Source of the DNA: Autumnicola lenta
GTDB lineage: Bacteria > Bacteroidota > Bacteroidia > Flavobacteriales > Flavobacteriaceae
Length of the DNA: 64,000 nucleotides
Direction: 5' to 3'
Assembly (NCBI RefSeq): GCF_031846515.1
Contig: NZ_JAVRHO010000009.1
Location: 1-64,000, forward strand
In this document: positions 25,919 to 35,492 of the stretch, in pieces
Layout of the letters: every line of letters starts with the position of its first letter
How positions within the stretch are numbered: the stretch's first letter is position 1
Made by a program: the position numbers and the translations under genes
The notes under the pieces: model-generated
What the model saw: the letters and a program-made list of their open reading frames with translations, nothing else
Told to the model about the DNA's origin: nothing
The model's database searches: none

Positions 25919-27082
25919 ATGAAGAATTATCCACAACGTTTACAAAAGTTAATGCAGAATTATACTGCTTTAAAAAATCAAAATATTCACGGAAGATATC
26001 TCACTTTGGATCATATTGCTCCGGAGCTGAAGAAGCTACCTGCAACTTTCACGATTAAAGAAATTGGAGAATCTACTCTAGGCGAATCTATTTCTGTAAT
26101 AAAAATCGGAAAGGGAAAATTGAGAATATTGACCTGGTCCCAGATGCATGGAAATGAATCTACCACGACTAAAGCTATTTTTGACCTGTTAAATGCTTTT
26201 TCCCGGCAGAGTGATTTTCCGGTAGTAGACAATATTCTTGAAAGTTGTGAAATATGGATTATCCCAATGCTTAATCCTGATGGCGCACGGGCTTATACTC
26301 GTGTAAATGCTAATAATGTTGATTTAAACAGAGACGCACAGAATCTGCAGGAAGTAGAGAGCCGAATTTTAAGAAGTCAGTTTGATGAATTTTCTCCGCA
26401 TTTCTGCCTTAACCTCCATGATCAAAGAACCATTTTTACTGCCGGAGCACTACCAATGTCAGCTACACTTTCTTTTCTTGCTCCCTCTATGGACGAGGAA
26501 CGCAAAATAACCGAAAGTCGCAAGGAAAGCATGAGGGTGATCTCAGCCATTGCTGAGGATCTCGGTAAAATGTTGCCGGGGCAGATAGGCCGCTATGATG
26601 ACGGTTTTAACCTTAATTGTACAGGAGATACTTTTCAAAACAAAGAAGTACCAACAATTTTATTTGAAGCAGGCCACTATCCTAATGATTATAATCGTGA
26701 AGTTACCAGGAAATATGTATTTGCAGCTTTAATTTCGACTTTGCATACAATAGCAACCGGGGAATATAAATCTATTTCTTTTGAGAAATATGAAAAAATC
26801 CCGGAAAACCAGAAGTTATTTAATGATGTTGTGCTGAGAAACTGTAGGGTTAATAAGAAAAAAACAGATGTTTCTATTCAGTTTAAGGAGAAATTGGATG
26901 GGGGAAGTATCAAATTTGATATTCATATTGAAGGTATTAAGCAGGAAATTAAAAATTTCGGACTTAAAGAACTGGATTGCAAAGGAGGGGAATTAACTAT
27001 AGATGGGGAGAAGCCACTAAGCGAAAACGTTTTAGTTGAAGAGATATTCTTAAATGGAAAGAAATTTAATCTTAAACCTTAG
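25919..27082 (+). CDS. M14-family zinc carboxypeptidase, 387 residues
   Basis: The zinc ligands of the M14 fold are visible: HGNE in WSQMHGNESTTT (about 76-79) and the later His in CLNLHDQRT (about 163). NPDGARAYTRVNANNVDLNRD between them is the standard substrate-binding stretch, and Glu in PTILFEAGHYP is the likely catalytic glutamate. No signal peptide is evident from ATG 25919, so it appears cytoplasmic; an upstream TTG at 25874 would place operators in the coding region and is rejected. Probably cleaves C-terminal amino acids or amide-linked groups; substrate unknown. Under likely control of the divergent XRE protein. Confidence 0.88.
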   Translation: MKNYPQRLQKLMQNYTALKNQNIHGRYLTLDHIAPELKKLPATFTIKEIGESTLGESISVIKIGKGKLRILTWSQMHGNESTTTKAIFDLLNAFSRQSDFPVVDNILESCEIWIIPMLNPDGARAYTRVNANNVDLNRDAQNLQEVESRILRSQFDEFSPHFCLNLHDQRTIFTAGALPMSATLSFLAPSMDEERKITESRKESMRVISAIAEDLGKMLPGQIGRYDDGFNLNCTGDTFQNKEVPTILFEAGHYPNDYNREVTRKYVFAALISTLHTIATGEYKSISFEKYEKIPENQKLFNDVVLRNCRVNKKKTDVSIQFKEKLDGGSIKFDIHIEGIKQEIKNFGLKELDCKGGELTIDGEKPLSENVLVEEIFLNGKKFNLKP

Positions 27083-27160
27083 GAATTCTTCAAATGTTTG
27101 TCAATAATTCAATGATTTTGTATTATTTTTGAATTTCATATAAATAGAAGTTTAGAAAAA

Positions 27161-27640
27161 ATGGCCAAGTTTAAATTAGACGAAACAGATCATCAAATTC
27201 TCGATATGCTCATTGAGAATACGAGAACTCCTTTTACCGATGTTGCAAAGAAGCTCTTAATATCGGCCGGGACAGTTCATGTAAGAGTAAAGAAAATGGA
27301 GGAAGCAGGAATAATTATAGGTTCCTCCCTTACTCTTGACTACAAAAAATTAGGATATGCCTTTATCGCTTATGTTGGGGTATTTCTAAAAAATACTTCA
27401 CAGACAAAATTTGTCCTTGAGCGTATAAATGAAATACCTTTTATTACCGTTGCACACGTGACAACTGGTAAATTTAATGTATTTTGTAAAATAAGAGCAA
27501 GGAATACTCAGCATGCCAAAGACATTATCTTTCAATTAGATGATATTGAAGGAGTATACAGAACAGAAACTATGATTTCTTTAGAGGAAAGTATTAACGA
27601 TAAAAAGCGTTTAATGCATTCCATTTTTCAGGAAATGTAA
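27161..27640 (+). CDS. Lrp/AsnC-family transcriptional regulator
   Basis: A 159-residue feast/famine regulator: N-terminal winged helix-turn-helix (LDETDHQILDMLIENTRTPF, then LLISAGTVHVRVKKMEEAGI, about 4-55) and C-terminal RAM/AsnC ligand-binding domain (YAFIAYVGVFLKN onward), ending with the oligomerisation strand. Effector is probably an amino acid. A TATTTTTG box at 27124-27131 with TTTG at 27097-27100 (spacing 23) could be its promoter. A terminator at 27661 separates it from ppc. Confidence 0.93.
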   Translation: MAKFKLDETDHQILDMLIENTRTPFTDVAKKLLISAGTVHVRVKKMEEAGIIIGSSLTLDYKKLGYAFIAYVGVFLKNTSQTKFVLERINEIPFITVAHVTTGKFNVFCKIRARNTQHAKDIIFQLDDIEGVYRTETMISLEESINDKKRLMHSIFQEM

Positions 27641-27660
27641 AGTATCCTAAACTTTTTATA

Positions 27661-27696
27661 AAAACCCTTTAGGCTACCTTGTTTAAAGGGTTTTTT
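27661..27696 (+). terminator. Rho-independent terminator after the Lrp gene
   Basis: AAAACCCTTTA (27661-27671) pairs with TAAAGGGTTTT (27684-27694), followed by a T-run. Confidence 0.85.
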
Positions 27697-27725
27697 AATA
27701 ACTTTAAGTCAAACCAAAAATAACT

Positions 27726-30308
27726 ATGCACAGAGAACCGAAATTAGAAAGATTTAATGAAAGTGTACTTGCGAAATATCAGGTGTACAACAGTATTTTT
27801 CTAACCTTACCTTTTAACGATATTAGTAAAACCGGGGCTTTGCTGCCTTTGTTTCAGGATATATGTGAAGAAGGTTTTAAAAAGAATCAAAATCCTTCAG
27901 AAATAGTCGAAAGCTTTTTTCAAAAGTATCATGAAAATCCTTCTGAAGAAGAAAAGAATAACCTGTTGTTCCGTTTTATTCAATTTATAGAAAGACAGGT
28001 AGTATTGTTTGATGCTATTGAAGATGCTTCCTTCCCAATCGTAAATAACATGGACGGTCGGGGAACGCTTAGGAACGTAAAGGAAGAGGCTGAGGCAAAG
28101 AATAAAACTGCGGAGCTTCGGGACTATCTAAAGAGATTTAAAGTCCGTCCCACTTTAACTGCCCATCCTACACAATTTTATCCGGGAGCAGTTTTAGGAA
28201 TTATTACCGATCTCGATAAAGCTGTTCAGCAAAATGACGTAATAGGCATTAAAAATTTACTTGCTCAACTTGGGAAAACCCCATTTTTTAAGAAAGAAAA
28301 GCCAACTCCTTATGATGAGGCTGTAAGCCTTATTTGGTATTTTGAAAATGTCTTCTACCAAAGTACAAGTAAAATATACAACTATATCCAGCAGAACATA
28401 TTTGAAGGTGAAGATGTAGGGAATCAGATAATCAATCTTGGCTTCTGGCCGGGAGGTGATCGTGACGGAAATCCTTTCGTTACTACCGAAATCACGCTAA
28501 AAGTAGCCAGACGCTTAAAAAGAACCATTCTTCTTAATTATTATAGAGATGTAAGGAAATTAAAACGACGAGTTACTTTTGAAGAAGTAGATCAAATAAT
28601 GTCTGATCTAGAATCTGCGCTTTATAAAGGCGCTGTTTCAAGAGAGGACGATCTTAAATTATCTGTTGAAGAGTTCAAGTCTAAGTTGCAGAAGATAAAG
28701 GATATAATAATTGAAAGGCATAATTCTTTATTTCTTGATGAAGTAGACGATCTTTTAAACAAAGTAAAACTGTTTGGCTACCATTTTGCGACTTTGGATA
28801 TACGGCAGGACGCAACTGTACATGAGGAGGTTTTAAATGAAATTATAAAAGTTACCGGTGAAAAAGGTGCTTCTCTTTTCCCTGAGAACTTTAGTGAACT
28901 TTCAGATGAAGAACAGATCGATATTCTTAAAAATACAAATGGGAAGCTGAATCCTGAAGACTTTGAAGAGGGCATTACAAAATCAACAATATCGTCGGTT
29001 TATGCTATGCAGGAGATTCAGAAAACAAATGGAGAGCATGGAGCTAACCGCTACATTATAAGTAACTGTGGATCTGTTCAAGGAGTACTTACACCTTTTG
29101 CTTTTCTTAAAGCTTGTGGATGGGAAAAGCCGAGTGTGGACGTTATTCCTTTATTTGAGACTGTTCCAGACCTTCAATCTGCACATAAAACAATGGAAGT
29201 CTTATACAAAGATCCCGTTTACAGTGAACATTTGAAGAGGCGGGACAATAAGCAGACTATCATGTTAGGCTTTAGTGATGGAACAAAAGATGGCGGTTAC
29301 CTTATGGCGAACTGGAGTATTTATAAAGCAAAAGAAATGCTTACAGAGGTATCCAGGGAATATGGAATTAAAGTAATATTCTTTGATGGTAGAGGTGGAC
29401 CACCTGCCAGAGGGGGAGGAAAAACACATCAGTTTTATGCTTCACTAGGATCTGGTATTGAAAATGAGGAAATTCAGTTAACCGTTCAGGGACAAACAAT
29501 TAGTTCTAATTTTGGAACAAAGGATTCATGCCGATATAACCTGGAGCAATTATTAAGTTCTGGTGTGTCTAACGAAATTTTTAGTAAAGGAAGTAACACT
29601 CTTTCTGACGAAGACAGGGAAACAATGAATAGCCTGGCAGAAATGAGTTATAAAACCTATACTAATTTTAAGCAGCACGAAAAATTTATTCCTTACCTGG
29701 AAAAAATGAGTACGCTTAAGTATTATGCAAAGACAAATATTGGTAGTCGTCCTTCAAAAAGAAATAAATCTGCACAACTAAATTTAAAGGATCTTCGTGC
29801 TATTCCTTTTGTTGGAAGCTGGAGCCAGTTGAAGCAGAATGTTCCCGGCTTCTTTGGAGTTGGAACTGCGATAGAAAATTATGAGAAAGAAGGAAACCTG
29901 GATAAGGTGATTCAGCTTTATAATAATTCGATCTTTTTCAGGACGCTTCTGGAAAACAGTATGATGAGTCTTACGAAGTCTTTCTTCCAGTTAACTTCTT
30001 ATATGCAGGATGACAAAGAATTTGGTGAATTCTGGAAGCTTATACATGCTGAGTTTGAACGCAGTAAAAGTATGATTCTTAGGGTCACAGGATATGAGAG
30101 GCTCATGGAAAATGAACCAGCAGGTCGTGCGTCTATTGAAGCCAGGGAAAAAATTGTTCTGCCCTTGCTAACTATTCAGCAACATGCACTTAGGAAAGTG
30201 CAGGAGTTACAGGATAGCGAAGATAAAGCTGCCTTGCTTGAGATCTACGAAAAGATGGTTACCCGTTCCTTGTATGGAAATATCAATGCAAGCAGGAATT
30301 CTGCTTAA
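27726..30308 (+). CDS. ppc: Phosphoenolpyruvate carboxylase
   Basis: An 860-residue PEPC that adds bicarbonate to phosphoenolpyruvate to give oxaloacetate, replenishing the citric acid cycle. Active-site motifs: TAHPTQ (about 146-151), GFWPGGDRDGNPF (about 240-252), FFDGRGGPPARGGG (about 555-568), and GSRPSKR (about 677-683). Length is near the bacterial norm (860-950). The stop overlaps the start of the DinB-like gene (TAATGG). Confidence 0.95.
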   Translation: MHREPKLERFNESVLAKYQVYNSIFLTLPFNDISKTGALLPLFQDICEEGFKKNQNPSEIVESFFQKYHENPSEEEKNNLLFRFIQFIERQVVLFDAIEDASFPIVNNMDGRGTLRNVKEEAEAKNKTAELRDYLKRFKVRPTLTAHPTQFYPGAVLGIITDLDKAVQQNDVIGIKNLLAQLGKTPFFKKEKPTPYDEAVSLIWYFENVFYQSTSKIYNYIQQNIFEGEDVGNQIINLGFWPGGDRDGNPFVTTEITLKVARRLKRTILLNYYRDVRKLKRRVTFEEVDQIMSDLESALYKGAVSREDDLKLSVEEFKSKLQKIKDIIIERHNSLFLDEVDDLLNKVKLFGYHFATLDIRQDATVHEEVLNEIIKVTGEKGASLFPENFSELSDEEQIDILKNTNGKLNPEDFEEGITKSTISSVYAMQEIQKTNGEHGANRYIISNCGSVQGVLTPFAFLKACGWEKPSVDVIPLFETVPDLQSAHKTMEVLYKDPVYSEHLKRRDNKQTIMLGFSDGTKDGGYLMANWSIYKAKEMLTEVSREYGIKVIFFDGRGGPPARGGGKTHQFYASLGSGIENEEIQLTVQGQTISSNFGTKDSCRYNLEQLLSSGVSNEIFSKGSNTLSDEDRETMNSLAEMSYKTYTNFKQHEKFIPYLEKMSTLKYYAKTNIGSRPSKRNKSAQLNLKDLRAIPFVGSWSQLKQNVPGFFGVGTAIENYEKEGNLDKVIQLYNNSIFFRTLLENSMMSLTKSFFQLTSYMQDDKEFGEFWKLIHAEFERSKSMILRVTGYERLMENEPAGRASIEAREKIVLPLLTIQQHALRKVQELQDSEDKAALLEIYEKMVTRSLYGNINASRNSA

Positions 30309-30826
30309 TGGAAGTAGATAGATTATCATCTGAAGAATATCCTGCATTTTATCAGGATTATATAAATAACATCCCCAGAGAAGCATCTTTGGGGATGCTA
30401 TTTAAGAGCAATATTGAAAATCTGAAAGATATCACGAGAACGATTTCTCCTGATAAATTTTCATACAGATATGCACCGGAAAAATGGAGTGTAGCTGAAG
30501 TGCTTCAGCATCTAATAGATGTAGAGCGGGTTTTTCAATATAGGGCGTTATGTATTGCAAGAGGAGATAAAACTTCTCTGCCTGGTTTTGATCATGAGGA
30601 CTATGTTTTTAAATCTGAAGCAGGTAATCGAAGTCCCGATAGTTTGCGGGAAGAAGCAAAAATTGTCAGAAGCTCGAGCATAGCTTTGTATAACAGCTTT
30701 TCTGAACCTGTGCTTATGCGAAAAGGAAATATGAATAATGCCCCGGCAAGTGTAAGGGCGATAGGTTTTATTATTGTAGGTCATACCAGGCACCATATAA
30801 AAATTTTGAGGGAAAAATATTTGTAA
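30308..30826 (+). CDS. DinB-family protein, 172 residues
   Basis: A four-helix-bundle protein of the DinB/YfiT group. Three likely metal-binding histidines are visible, in QHLIDVERVFQYR (about 65) and GHTRHHIKIL (near the C-terminus, HxxxH type). Family members are metal-dependent enzymes, some acting as thiol S-transferases; here no partner thiol pathway is evident. Translationally tied to ppc by a one-base overlap and directly abutting the next gene with no gap. Confidence 0.88.
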   Translation: MEVDRLSSEEYPAFYQDYINNIPREASLGMLFKSNIENLKDITRTISPDKFSYRYAPEKWSVAEVLQHLIDVERVFQYRALCIARGDKTSLPGFDHEDYVFKSEAGNRSPDSLREEAKIVRSSSIALYNSFSEPVLMRKGNMNNAPASVRAIGFIIVGHTRHHIKILREKYL

Positions 30827-31843
30827 ATGCTAAAATTATTAAAGACATTCTGGAAGCTTCTAAAAGATGCTTTCGCCAGCTGGAACAGAAACGAACCTTA
30901 TGCGCGTGCTGCTACCATAGCGTACTATGCTTTGTTTTCTCTCCCGTCTTTGATAATTATTGTCGTTACAGTAGTAGGGTATTTTTTTGGAAGAGAATTT
31001 GTTCAGGGGAAAATTACAAATGAAATATCTGCTTTTGTAGGTGAAGACCCTGCAGAAGCCATAGAGAGTATGGTTTCTAATGCAGCTTTGACTGAAGGAT
31101 CAACCCTGGCTATTATTTTCGGTATTGGAGTTCTTCTTTTTGGTGCTACGGGAATGTTTTTTCAGCTTAAAATGGCCATGAACAACATCTGGAATGTTGC
31201 AGCTAAAAAGGCAAATTTCGTCAAATTATTACTTGATAGAGCGATTTCCCTGGGGATGATTTTAGTCATCGGACTTTTAATGCTGGTATCGCTGCTCATT
31301 TCGGCACTACTGACTATTGTAAAGGACCAGATCCACCTATATCTACCCAATATTACCGGCTTTATGGTGGGAGCAGCAAATTTTTGTATATCGTTTTTAT
31401 TTATAACTTTTCTTTTTGCGGCTATTTTTAAACTTTTACCAGATATACATATAAAATGGAGAACCACCCTATATGGTGCAGCTTTAACTGCAACTCTTTT
31501 TATTATAGGAGAGTTTTTAATAGGTTTCTACTTTGGACAAAGCAACCCTGCTTCTGTTTATGGTGGGGCATCTTCTGTAGTACTTATTCTTCTATGGGTG
31601 TACTATACCTGTCTGATCTTATTTTTTGGAGTTGAATTCACGGTACAATATGCTCTTCATAAGAAAGAAAGGGTGGAGCCAAATAGGTTTGGAGAGCCTG
31701 CCATTTATCAGGAAATGGAGAAATTGGAAGCAAAACGTCTTCAGCTTAAAGAAGAGAAAGCCATTGTTGATACTTTAAAGTCGAATCTTGACTATAGAAG
31801 AGAAGAGAAAGAAAAGACCGATAAGAAGAAAAAGAAAACTTAA
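30827..31843 (+). CDS. YihY/virulence factor BrkB family membrane protein
   Basis: 338 residues with about six membrane segments. The opening KLLKDAFASWNRNEPYARAA, then TIAYYALFSLPSLIIIVVTV, matches the YihY/BrkB family, as does YGGASSVVLILLWVYYTCLI near residue 245-265. The C-terminus is a long charged tail, EAKRLQLKEEKAIVDTLK and on to KKKKKT. Function in the family is unsettled; an inner-membrane role is certain. Its ATG follows immediately on the stop of the DinB gene, so ppc, DinB and this gene form one operon. Confidence 0.9.
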   Translation: MLKLLKTFWKLLKDAFASWNRNEPYARAATIAYYALFSLPSLIIIVVTVVGYFFGREFVQGKITNEISAFVGEDPAEAIESMVSNAALTEGSTLAIIFGIGVLLFGATGMFFQLKMAMNNIWNVAAKKANFVKLLLDRAISLGMILVIGLLMLVSLLISALLTIVKDQIHLYLPNITGFMVGAANFCISFLFITFLFAAIFKLLPDIHIKWRTTLYGAALTATLFIIGEFLIGFYFGQSNPASVYGGASSVVLILLWVYYTCLILFFGVEFTVQYALHKKERVEPNRFGEPAIYQEMEKLEAKRLQLKEEKAIVDTLKSNLDYRREEKEKTDKKKKKT

Positions 31844-31942
31844 TAAAGGTTTAACGCTCATGCGATAGTTTTATAAAGACCTTAATATAAACTTGCGTAG
31901 TCTCTTGTTATCTTTGTATCGAATTAAAAATGAAGAAGAATT

Positions 31943-32491
31943 ATGAAAAAGAGAATAGCTATTTTAGCAACAAACGGATACGAAAAGAGTGAACTTGAAT
32001 CTCCACTGGAAGCAATGAAGAAAGAGGGTTTTCAAGTTGATATCGTAAGCCTTGAAAAAGGAAAAATTAAAGGCTGGGCTGACGGTAATTGGTCTGGTGA
32101 AATTGAAGTAAATTATAGGGTAGACGAAGTTTCTGCAAAAGATTATCATGCACTTGTACTTCCGGGAGGTGTTATTAATCCCGATAAATTAAGAAGAAAT
32201 GAGGATGTTCTTGTTTTCGTACGGGATTTCTTTAAGCAGAGCAAGCCGGTAGCGGCTATCTGCCATGCGCCATGGACGCTTATTAGTGCAGAAGTGGTAG
32301 AAGGCAGAACAATGACTTCTTTCCATTCTATTAAGAAGGATCTGGAGAATGCAGGAGCTCTTTGGGTAGATAAAGAAGTAGTTGTGGACGAAGCTCTGGT
32401 TACAAGTAGAAATCCTGATGACTTACCTGCATTTAATGCAAAGGTAATTGAGGAAATCAAAGAAGGTAAGCATGAATTGCAGCATGCCTAA
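31943..32491 (+). CDS. DJ-1/PfpI-family glutamine amidotransferase-like protein
   Basis: 182 residues of the PfpI/DJ-1 type: MKKRIAILATNGYEKSELES at the start, the nucleophile elbow AICHAPWTL (Cys about 107), Glu in GYEKSELE near residue 15-20 as the conserved acid, and SRNPDDLPAFN near the end. Relatives include general stress protein 18/YhbO, reported as chaperone, protease or deglycase. A -7-like TATCTTTG is at 31909-31916. A single gene with its own terminator at 32515. Confidence 0.93.
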   Translation: MKKRIAILATNGYEKSELESPLEAMKKEGFQVDIVSLEKGKIKGWADGNWSGEIEVNYRVDEVSAKDYHALVLPGGVINPDKLRRNEDVLVFVRDFFKQSKPVAAICHAPWTLISAEVVEGRTMTSFHSIKKDLENAGALWVDKEVVVDEALVTSRNPDDLPAFNAKVIEEIKEGKHELQHA

Positions 32492-32514
32492 ATCTCTAAT
32501 ATTATTATTTAGAC

Positions 32515-32544
32515 AAAAAAGGAGCGCAATTGCGTTCCTTTTTT
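32515..32544. terminator. Bidirectional terminator
   Basis: AAAAAAGGAGCGCAATTGCGTTCCTTTTTT between convergent genes. One mismatch lies in the stem (GCGC/GCGT). Confidence 0.85.
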
Positions 32545-32570
32545 GATATCATTCACTATCTGCTAATGAG

Positions 32571-32894
32571 CTATTTACCTCTGTCGTCATCATCTTCATC
32601 ATCTTCATTAGCATCCTCTTCTTCTTTTTCCGGGATCTCGACAATGGGTTCATTGAAATCGGAATCATCATAATCATCTTCATCAAAACTGGCCATCGTG
32701 TTTTCCAGTCTTGTACTTACTTTTACCAGGTAAATAGTATCCTCTGTTCTCACTTCAACAGCATCTACAGTTTCATTTTTAGCGTTTTTAAAAGATATCA
32801 CCTGGTCATCATCGTAACCATCAGGATATTTTTCCACTAAAAGGCCAAGTATTTCAGGAGTTAATTTTTTGTAGTCTACAATTATCCTCTTCAT
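32571..32894 (-). CDS. Acidic conserved hypothetical protein, 107 residues
   Basis: The first 65 residues form a compact alpha/beta pattern (MKRIIVDYKKLTPEILGLLV, EVRTEDTIYLVKVSTRL); the remainder is a very acidic Asp/Glu tail (DEDDYDDSDFNEP, EEEDANEDDEDDDD). Such proteins are common beside aroB in flavobacteria as far as I recall, without an assigned function. It follows aroB by 77 bases on the same strand. The structured head plus acidic tail suggests binding of a basic partner, but nothing more is shown. Confidence 0.8.
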   Translation of the reverse strand: MKRIIVDYKKLTPEILGLLVEKYPDGYDDDQVISFKNAKNETVDAVEVRTEDTIYLVKVSTRLENTMASFDEDDYDDSDFNEPIVEIPEKEEEDANEDDEDDDDRGK

Positions 32895-32971
32895 AGATAA
32901 AACGGTTTAAACAATTTTTTGTAGTTATTAGTTAGTCTTTTATTTTAAATGTAATGCTTTATATGTAAAAT

Positions 32972-34039
32972 TCAAGCTTCTTGGTAAAAATCGAAAGCTT
33001 CATATATAATATCATTCGCAACCAGGCAATCTATTTCCGGTTCACCTATGTCTTTCAGGAGAACAAAATTTACGTTACCTCTTTCGTTCTTTTTATCAAA
33101 CTTCATCAAATCAATAATGCTGGCAATATCATTTTGATCCACTTCAATTCTGCCGTAAATATCAAAAATTTTTGAAGATATCTGTTCTAATTTTTGTTCA
33201 GGAAAATTTTTTAATTTTTTAGAAATAAAAGTAGCGAGTACCATACCGGCGGCAACAGCTTCTCCGTGAAGTAATGTTGTTTTGGATTCATGGGTTAAAA
33301 AGTAGGATTCTATAGCGTGTCCAAGGGTATGACCATAGTTTAAAGTCTTTCGAATATTTTTTTCAAATGGATCTTTAGTGACAACTTCAGTTTTGATGTC
33401 TACAGATTCTTTTATTATCGCATCCAGATCCTGAAGTTCGAGATTTGCCAAATTTGACACCCTATGCCAATAATCCTCACTTTTTATAAGCCCATGTTTT
33501 AAAATTTCTGCCAGTCCACTTCTCATTTCATTTTTTGGCAGGGTATTCAGATACTCACTGTCAATAATTACCATTTCCGGATAATTAATGACACCTATCT
33601 GATTTTTAAGATTTCCGAGATCTACACCTGTTTTTCCTCCAACCGATGCATCTACCATAGAGAGAAGACTGGTAGGTACATTTATATATTCAATTCCTCT
33701 TTTAAAGGTAGAAGCTACAAATCCACCAAGATCAGTTACTACACCGCCACCTACGTTAATCAACAGGCTTTTTCTATCCGCTCCCAATTCTGAAAGGGCG
33801 CTCCATACTCCGCTACAGGTCTCAAGATTTTTATTTTCTTCACCTGCGGGAATTTCTATTATTTCAAAATCTGAAGCATCTTTTAATTTCGCCAAAAATT
33901 TTGATAAACAAAGCTCATGAGTGTTTTCATCTACAAGAATAAAGACTTTGGAAGGCTTATTGCTATTTAAGTAATCATTAATTTGGTTGTAAGCCTCTGC
34001 GCTGTAATAAACAATCCCTTTATTTGCCGGATTCGCCAT
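32972..34039 (-). CDS. aroB: 3-dehydroquinate synthase
   Basis: Second enzyme of the shikimate pathway, converting DAHP to 3-dehydroquinate with NAD and a divalent metal. 355 residues, normal length. NAD-binding INVGGGVVTDLGGF (about 93-106), STFKRGI, and metal ligands Glu in RSGLAEILKHGLI (about 180) and His in NYGHTLGHAIES (about 240-250) are present. Upstream region is shared with the divergent proline dehydrogenase gene. Confidence 0.96.
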   Translation of the reverse strand: MANPANKGIVYYSAEAYNQINDYLNSNKPSKVFILVDENTHELCLSKFLAKLKDASDFEIIEIPAGEENKNLETCSGVWSALSELGADRKSLLINVGGGVVTDLGGFVASTFKRGIEYINVPTSLLSMVDASVGGKTGVDLGNLKNQIGVINYPEMVIIDSEYLNTLPKNEMRSGLAEILKHGLIKSEDYWHRVSNLANLELQDLDAIIKESVDIKTEVVTKDPFEKNIRKTLNYGHTLGHAIESYFLTHESKTTLLHGEAVAAGMVLATFISKKLKNFPEQKLEQISSKIFDIYGRIEVDQNDIASIIDLMKFDKKNERGNVNFVLLKDIGEPEIDCLVANDIIYEAFDFYQEA

Positions 34040-34135
34040 AGTTTATGCTGTTTTTACCGGTTTCGAAAATAAGGAGAATTATTATTTAATGAAATCAATC
34101 TTCAATATTTATATTTGTCCAATAACAGGTACCTA

Positions 34136-35332
34136 ATGATAAGAAAAAAAATTTTTAACAACACTTCAACCGCTTTTAAGCTCAAGTCTGATATGGAATT
34201 AGATCGTGCTATATTCTTATTTAGCATGATGAACAGGCAAAAGCTGGTGCAAGCCGGTACTTTTCTCACTAAATTTTCTCTTAAACTTCATCTTCCGGTG
34301 GAAGGAATGATTAAAAAGACAATTTTCGAACAATTTTGCGGAGGTATTACAAAGGAAGACTGTAAAGATGTAATCAACGAAATGCATGAGGAGAAATTAC
34401 ATAGTATCCTGGACTATTCTGTTGAAGGTAAAGAAACCGAAGAGCAGTTTGATGCGGCCCTGGATAAAAAACTTTCTCTAATTAAATTTGCAGACAAAAA
34501 GGCAGAATTGCCTTTTTCGGTTTTTAAACCTACAGGAATAGGGCGTTTTGCGATCTGGGAAAAGGTGACCGAAAAGGTAAGCCTTAGTGAAGAAGAGAAA
34601 AAAGAGTGGGAGAGGATAAAAGAGCGTGTGGATAAACTTTGCAAAACAGCTCATGATCATAATGTGCGACTTTATGCAGATGGTGAGGAAAGCTGGATGC
34701 AGGATGCCGCAGATGACCTTATGGAAGAAATGATGCGTAAGTATAATAAAGAAAAAGCGCTGATTTTTAATACAATACAATGTTATCGCTGGGATAGAAT
34801 GGATTACCTCAAGGATCTACATGAAAAAGCTAAAAAGGACGGATTTAAAATAGGGGCCAAAATTGTACGTGGTGCCTACATGGAAAAAGAAAACAACCGG
34901 GCGAAGAAATTAGGATATCACACTCCAATTTGTGAGAGTAAAGAGGCTACAGACGTTAATTTTAATAGTGTAATGTCTTATTGCCTCAACAATCTCGACG
35001 ACATTTCTTTATTTATAGGAACTCATAATGAAGTAAGCAATTATCTCGCTTTACAAATTCTGGAAGATAAAAATATTGCTATAGATGATCCAAGAATCTG
35101 GTTTAGTCAACTTTTTGGAATGAGTGACCATATAAGTTACAATCTTTCCAGAAGGGGCTATAATGCTGCTAAGCTGGTTCCTTTTGGTCCGGTAAGGGAT
35201 GTCGTGCCTTATTTACTAAGAAGAGCACAGGAAAACACGTCTGTAAAAGGACAAACCGGTAGGGAATTGTCGTTGCTAATGGAAGAGAGAAAACGCAGAA
35301 AAGGAGAGCCTAATAAAGCACATCGGGAATAA
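34136..35332 (+). CDS. Proline dehydrogenase
   Basis: 398 residues from ATG 34136 (MIRKKIFNNTSTAFKLKSD); a TTG seven codons upstream is rejected because a -7-like TATATTTG (34110-34117) overlaps it. FAD-dependent oxidation of proline to pyrroline-5-carboxylate. The PutA-like barrel is recognised from KIGAKIVRGAYMEKE (about 240), GYHTPICESKEATDVNFNS, IGTHNEVSNYLALQ and the substrate-binding arginine pair in YLLRRAQENTSVKGQ near residue 360-375. No P5C dehydrogenase domain is attached, so this is the monofunctional type. Confidence 0.93.
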   Translation: MIRKKIFNNTSTAFKLKSDMELDRAIFLFSMMNRQKLVQAGTFLTKFSLKLHLPVEGMIKKTIFEQFCGGITKEDCKDVINEMHEEKLHSILDYSVEGKETEEQFDAALDKKLSLIKFADKKAELPFSVFKPTGIGRFAIWEKVTEKVSLSEEEKKEWERIKERVDKLCKTAHDHNVRLYADGEESWMQDAADDLMEEMMRKYNKEKALIFNTIQCYRWDRMDYLKDLHEKAKKDGFKIGAKIVRGAYMEKENNRAKKLGYHTPICESKEATDVNFNSVMSYCLNNLDDISLFIGTHNEVSNYLALQILEDKNIAIDDPRIWFSQLFGMSDHISYNLSRRGYNAAKLVPFGPVRDVVPYLLRRAQENTSVKGQTGRELSLLMEERKRRKGEPNKAHRE

Positions 35333-35370
35333 CTTCAGTTTAAAAGAAGCATTCCATCAAGGGGTACTCG

Positions 35371-35391
35371 TAATTTGACAGTTTTCGACCT
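35371..35391 (+). repeat. Dispersed 21-bp repeat, diverged copy
   Basis: TAATTTGACAGTTTTCGACC plus T; 17 of 21 positions match copy 1 at 17581. It lies 39 bases after the proline dehydrogenase stop. Confidence 0.5.
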
Positions 35392-35418
35392 TTGTCTATT
35401 TCTGAAAAAGATGCATAA

Positions 35419-35466
35419 AAAAATCAGAATTTTAATCCAGTGCTCTGGGTTAAAATTCTGATTTTC
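35419..35466. terminator. Bidirectional terminator between convergent genes
   Basis: AAAAATCAGAATTTTAATCC pairs with GGGTTAAAATTCTGATTTT (one mismatch), between proline dehydrogenase and yebC. Confidence 0.85.
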
Positions 35467-35492
35467 TGATTTTTTATAAATGAATTTGGCTC

